DNA of 64,000 nt from Sagittula salina (lineage in GTDB: Bacteria; Pseudomonadota; Alphaproteobacteria; Rhodobacterales; Rhodobacteraceae). Of the stretch, positions 60,955 through 64,000 are shown in pieces. A program made the position numbers and the translations under genes. The stretch lies in the NCBI RefSeq assembly GCF_017813235.1, contig NZ_JAGISH010000001.1, positions 1 to 64,000 on the forward strand, written 5' to 3'. Position 1 is the stretch's first letter; each line of letters opens with the position of its first letter. Below the pieces are notes generated by a model. The model saw nothing but the letters and a program-made list of their open reading frames with translations, made no database searches and was not told where the DNA came from.

Positions 60955-61956
60955 ATGCAGCGCAAATCCTCGACCCTCTCCGTATTTCCCGCCGCAGCCC
61001 TGCGCGTGGTCAACGGGGCGAACCTCGGCGACGCGCTGTCCTGGGCCGACGATCTCGAACCCTCGGACATCTACCGGCTGTCCCCGGTCTCCATGCTGAA
61101 ATCGCTGACTGTCCGGACCGCCGCGACGCCGCCCTTCCACATCATGGAGCAATCCGAGCTCGGCACCCCCGGCCACGCCGTGCACCTCGATTGCTGCGTC
61201 ACCTTCATGTCGGGCTCGGGCGAAACCACCGAATGCCTCGTGCTGGTGGAAACCGACCCCGACGGCAACGCCGCCCAGGTCTACGCGCTGCCGCTGGCCG
61301 AAATGACACCGAAGGCCGACTATGTGCTCGTCGGCATCTCCGAGGACAGCGCCCTGCAACGCTACGCACAATCCGCCTGCACCTCCTTTACCGCCGGGAC
61401 AATGATCACCCTGTCCACCGGCGCGCAGAAACCGGTTGAGGACCTTCGCCCCGGCGATCGAGTGCTGACCCGCGACAATGGCCCGCAGGCGCTGCGCTGG
61501 ATCGGCCACCACACCGCGCGCGCCACCGGCACCTTCGCCCCGATCCGCATCGCCGCGGGCACGCTGAACAACAGCCGCGACCTGCTGGTATCACCCGATC
61601 ACCGGCTTTTCATCTACCAGCGCCGGGACGAGATCGGCGCCGGGCGCTCCGAACTGCTGGTGCGCGCCCGCCACCTCGTGAACGGCACCACCGTGACCGC
61701 CGCGCCGGGGGGCTTCGTCGATTACTACCAGATGCTCTTCGACGCGCATCAGATCATCTACGCCGAAGGCATTGCCGCCGAATCCATGCTGGTGAACACC
61801 CAGACACAGGCCGCGCTGCCCGCTGACCTGTCCGACCGGCTCGCTGCCCTGATCCCCGGCCACCGCCGCAGCGACATTTCCGACCTCGAAATCGGTGAGA
61901 CGCTGCTGTCCCGCCCCGACGCGGCCGCGCTGCTGCGCAAATCCTCCGGCGGTTGA
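60955..61956 (+). CDS. Hint-domain (Hedgehog/intein-type) protein
   Basis: 333 residues. Residues 1-140 are an uncharacterised N-terminal domain. The Hint module begins at Cys142 (CTSFTAGTMITLSTG, block A) and continues with VEDLRPGDRVLTRDNG, SPDHRLFIY (His) and an HQIIYAEGI end. Free-standing Hint proteins are frequent in Roseobacters. An intein-type C-terminal His-Asn and a clear extein are not seen, so self-splicing is doubtful; self-cleavage at Cys142 is possible. The alternative longer frame upstream is antisense to the SDR gene. Confidence 0.85.
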   Translation: MQRKSSTLSVFPAAALRVVNGANLGDALSWADDLEPSDIYRLSPVSMLKSLTVRTAATPPFHIMEQSELGTPGHAVHLDCCVTFMSGSGETTECLVLVETDPDGNAAQVYALPLAEMTPKADYVLVGISEDSALQRYAQSACTSFTAGTMITLSTGAQKPVEDLRPGDRVLTRDNGPQALRWIGHHTARATGTFAPIRIAAGTLNNSRDLLVSPDHRLFIYQRRDEIGAGRSELLVRARHLVNGTTVTAAPGGFVDYYQMLFDAHQIIYAEGIAAESMLVNTQTQAALPADLSDRLAALIPGHRRSDISDLEIGETLLSRPDAAALLRKSSGG

Positions 61957-61965
61957 GCGCGCCTG

Positions 61966-62472
61966 CTACAGCACCAGCCCCATCACCATCACATCCTCGA
62001 ACACGGCATCCATCAGCACCGCCTCGCGCTTCACGCCCTCGACCGCGAACCCCGCCGCCTCGCACAGCTTTCGTGCGGCAATGTTGCCCGACCGGACCTC
62101 CAGCCCGACCTTGTGAAACCCGCGCGCCCGTGCCGCATCAAGCGCATGGGTCAGCAACGCACGCCCGACGCCCTGCCCGCGCCATTCCGGCAGCACGCCC
62201 ATGGCCAGCGTTCCGGTCTGGGCCTCCAGCGGCGGCGCCCCGCGCAGGATGTCGACCCAGCCGCACAGCCCGCCGTCCGCCACCGCCACGAACTGCGGGT
62301 CGCAGACCGCCACGGCATTGCAGATCACATGGACAGAGGCGGCCCCGGGCGGCTTTGCATCTATGGCAAAGCTCCTGCGCTCCGCCGCTTGCAGCGACGC
62401 CGGGTCCGGCTGGCCGTGCCCGGAAACACCGACCTCGCGGATCTGCCATGCCGGCTCGGCGCGGGGCATCAT
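61966..62472 (-). CDS. GNAT family N-acetyltransferase
   Basis: 168 residues. The acetyl-CoA motif LPEWRGQGVGRALLTHAL and the following ARGFHKVGLEVRSGNIAARKLCEAAGF define a RimI-like GNAT. It overlaps the DUF805 stop by four bases (62469-62472) and is the last gene of a three-gene operon. Substrate unknown. Confidence 0.9.
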   Translation of the reverse strand: MMPRAEPAWQIREVGVSGHGQPDPASLQAAERRSFAIDAKPPGAASVHVICNAVAVCDPQFVAVADGGLCGWVDILRGAPPLEAQTGTLAMGVLPEWRGQGVGRALLTHALDAARARGFHKVGLEVRSGNIAARKLCEAAGFAVEGVKREAVLMDAVFEDVMVMGLVL

Positions 62473-63020
62473 TTGGCACCCGGTACAGCAGAGACTGGAT
62501 CAGGCGGCGGACCCCAGCGGTTCGCACACCGCTGCCCCGGCAGCGCCGCGATCACGGATTTGACGAGGAACAACAATCCGATCACCCAGCGCACCGCCAG
62601 AACTCCGGGCCGCGTCTCGCCGATATAGGCGGCCACAACCACCGTCTCGCGCTCAACCCCGGCCATCATCACGGCGGATACCACCAGAGGCGCCACAAAC
62701 AGCCCGGCATCCAGTACCAGAACCCACCAGCCGGAAAACCCGACGTCGTGGAACCGCCGCACCGACACGGTGACCATCGGCACCGCCCATGCCGCCAGCA
62801 GCACCGCTGCAATCATCTCTGCAACGGACGCCAGACCGAAATAGCCGCGCGCTACAAGAACCCCGTCGATCAGGCCGTAGATCCGGCACAGCACAAAAGC
62901 AAAGGGCGCTCCCAGCAGAAGCCACCACCAATACTCGGCCCGCGCCGACCGACCGTCGATTTTCAGCCCCTTGCGCCAAGTCCTGGCCCAGGACCGCACG
63001 GGCCCTGCCCAGATGCGCAT
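62469..63020 (-). CDS. DUF805 inner-membrane protein
   Basis: 183 residues with about four membrane helices and the family motifs GRSARAEYWWW, RRFHDVGFSGWW and CANRWGPPP. Function unknown. Its ATG overlaps the upstream stop as TGATG (63020-63022), and its stop overlaps the acetyltransferase start. Confidence 0.9.
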   Translation of the reverse strand: MRIWAGPVRSWARTWRKGLKIDGRSARAEYWWWLLLGAPFAFVLCRIYGLIDGVLVARGYFGLASVAEMIAAVLLAAWAVPMVTVSVRRFHDVGFSGWWVLVLDAGLFVAPLVVSAVMMAGVERETVVVAAYIGETRPGVLAVRWVIGLLFLVKSVIAALPGQRCANRWGPPPDPVSAVPGAK

Positions 63021-63295
63021 CAGTGATGCCGCAAAGCGTCGATCAGCGCGCCCTTGTCCATGTCCGAGCGACCTTCGATGCCGATTTCCCGCGCCCGGTC
63101 GTACAGCGCATCCTTGGTCCAGTCCTCGTAGGGCGGCGCCTTGCCACCCGCCTTCGACGGCTCATCGCCCGCCGCTTTCGCATTGGCGATCCGCGCGGCC
63201 TTCTCGCGGGACATGCCCTCGTCGCGCAAATCCTCGTACAGCTTGTCGTCCTTGATCGACGGGCCGTGGTCCTTGACCCCGTTGCTTCCAGCCAT
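63020..63295 (-). CDS. Small DUF7218-like protein with Rho-N/SAP-type C terminus
   Basis: 91 residues, highly charged: GPSIKDDKLYEDLRDEGMSREKAARIANA then YEDWTKDALYDRAREIGIEGRSDMDKGALIDAL, the latter a SAP/Rho-N-like helix pair used for nucleic-acid binding. The start at 63295 has GAGGCACGTC upstream, a weak site. First gene of the operon with DUF805 and GNAT. Confidence 0.7.
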   Translation of the reverse strand: MAGSNGVKDHGPSIKDDKLYEDLRDEGMSREKAARIANAKAAGDEPSKAGGKAPPYEDWTKDALYDRAREIGIEGRSDMDKGALIDALRHH

Positions 63296-63762
63296 GACGT
63301 GCCTCCAATCTCGTTCGACCTCCCAACCCGCGTTCCCGCGCCACGGTTCCTTGCGCAAAAGGAAGTCCCCACCTCCTTCGAATAGGTCGACGCCCTGTCC
63401 CCGCCCGAAACCCCTGACCGGAACGACAAGTCTGCCCCCAAAAAGCCGCGCCCTTCCTCCCGGCTCACCACCCGCTGCCCGACCCGCTGCCCGACCCGCT
63501 GCCTGCGGCGGCCCGCGCGCGCGCCCCAATTGCCTTCATGATCTCATCGCGCCACGCGCCTCTGCAAGGTTCTCTTCCTGCCCGCCCTCCGCACCCGACG
63601 GATCGCGCCCCCCTGCTTCTTCTTGGTGCAACTCCTCATCGGACCTCCTGCTCGCCGCACCGCCGTCGCGATCGGTACGCGGTCAGCCCCTCCCGCAGGG
63701 GCACGGTCGCGCCCATCGCGCCGGCATTGTGCCCTTCCCGAATCCGCTGTATCTGCCCCGTC
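63296..63762. other. Intergenic region, no supported gene
   Basis: It contains the divergent promoters of the small operon and prfC. A 12-bp tandem repeat, CCCGCTGCCCGA, lies at 63471-63503 (almost three copies). Frames here have no recognisable product. Confidence 0.5.
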
Positions 63763-64000
63763 ATGAGCACCAATCGCCCCTCGCTGCCGCCCGAAATCGC
63801 CCGCCGCCGGACCTTTGCGATCATCTCGCACCCGGATGCCGGCAAGACGACGCTGACGGAAAAATTCCTCCTTTACGGGGGCGCCATCCAGATGGCCGGT
63901 CAGGTGCGCGCAAAAGGCGAGGCGCGGCGCACGCGCTCCGACTTCATGCAGATGGAAAAGGACCGGGGCATCTCCGTCTCGGCCTCCGCCATGTCCTTCG
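63763..64000 (+). CDS. prfC: Peptide chain release factor 3 (5' part only)
   Basis: The first 79 residues of RF3, cut by the window end. The P-loop [14 protein letters not shown] and the switch region [17 protein letters not shown] are diagnostic. RF3 is the GTPase that removes RF1 and RF2 after termination. Confidence 0.95.
   Translation, partial: MSTNRPSLPPEIARRRTFAIISHPDAGKTTLTEKFLLYGGAIQMAGQVRAKGEARRTRSDFMQMEKDRGISVSASAMSF

Overview
The window looks like a high-GC chromosomal segment of an alphaproteobacterium, most likely a member of the Rhodobacterales (Roseobacter group). This rests on the protein style of UvrA, PurL, ArgC (GTGCNAA active site) and CcmE, a sinorhizobial-type agl alpha-glucoside system, an alphaproteobacterial SOS box (GAAC-N7-GAAC), an ATTC-N8-GAAT sulfide-regulator operator and a free-standing Hint-domain protein. 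The taxonomy is inference; no rRNA or tRNA gene was seen.

Layout. 1-77 is a pure C run, probably artefactual. 0.1-7 kb: valine catabolism (3-hydroxyisobutyryl-CoA hydrolase read in frame into mmsB), a DUF2892 protein, a patatin phospholipase, uvrA with a LexA box, and a rhodanese with a sulfide-type operator inside its promoter. 7-17 kb: a complete alpha-glucoside system. aglE-F-G-A-K runs leftward and aglR, a GH1 beta-glucosidase and glucokinase run rightward, with the same 12-bp operator palindrome at both divergent promoters. 17-18.8 kb: REP-like hairpins and a decayed IS1182-type transposase. 18.8-27 kb: a leftward amide operon (AmiC-like sensor, AmiR-like ANTAR antiterminator, peptide-type ABC transporter, acetamidase/formamidase) preceded by a leader terminator, which suggests control by antitermination.

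27.5-40 kb is accessory and the least understood part. It holds an unknown membrane protein, an alpha/beta hydrolase translationally coupled to a CapA-type protein, a divergent pre-ATP-grasp ligase and class II glutamine amidotransferase, a Tat-type carbonic anhydrase with uncertain ends, an EF-hand protein, a Lon-like protease overlapping a small stress-type protein, an APC permease, and remnants of DUF2267 and S24-like genes. It may be a stress or small-molecule amide-ligation island.

40-64 kb returns to housekeeping genes: DMT exporter, enolase, an orphan histidine kinase, ccmE, argC (with a possible arginine leader peptide and attenuator), a BLUF-fold protein lacking the photoactive residues, murI, an acyltransferase, a giant indolepyruvate:ferredoxin oxidoreductase with a divergent LysR gene, a likely small RNA, YbaN and DUF6151 proteins, purL, a small exported protein, an M48 protease, an AlkD-like repair protein after an SDR, a Hint protein, a three-gene DUF/GNAT operon and the 5' end of prfC.

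Functional coupling is clearest in the agl system (uptake, hydrolysis, phosphorylation of glucose) and in the amide operon (sensing, uptake, hydrolysis). Regulatory calls come from reading motifs by eye; none was tested.
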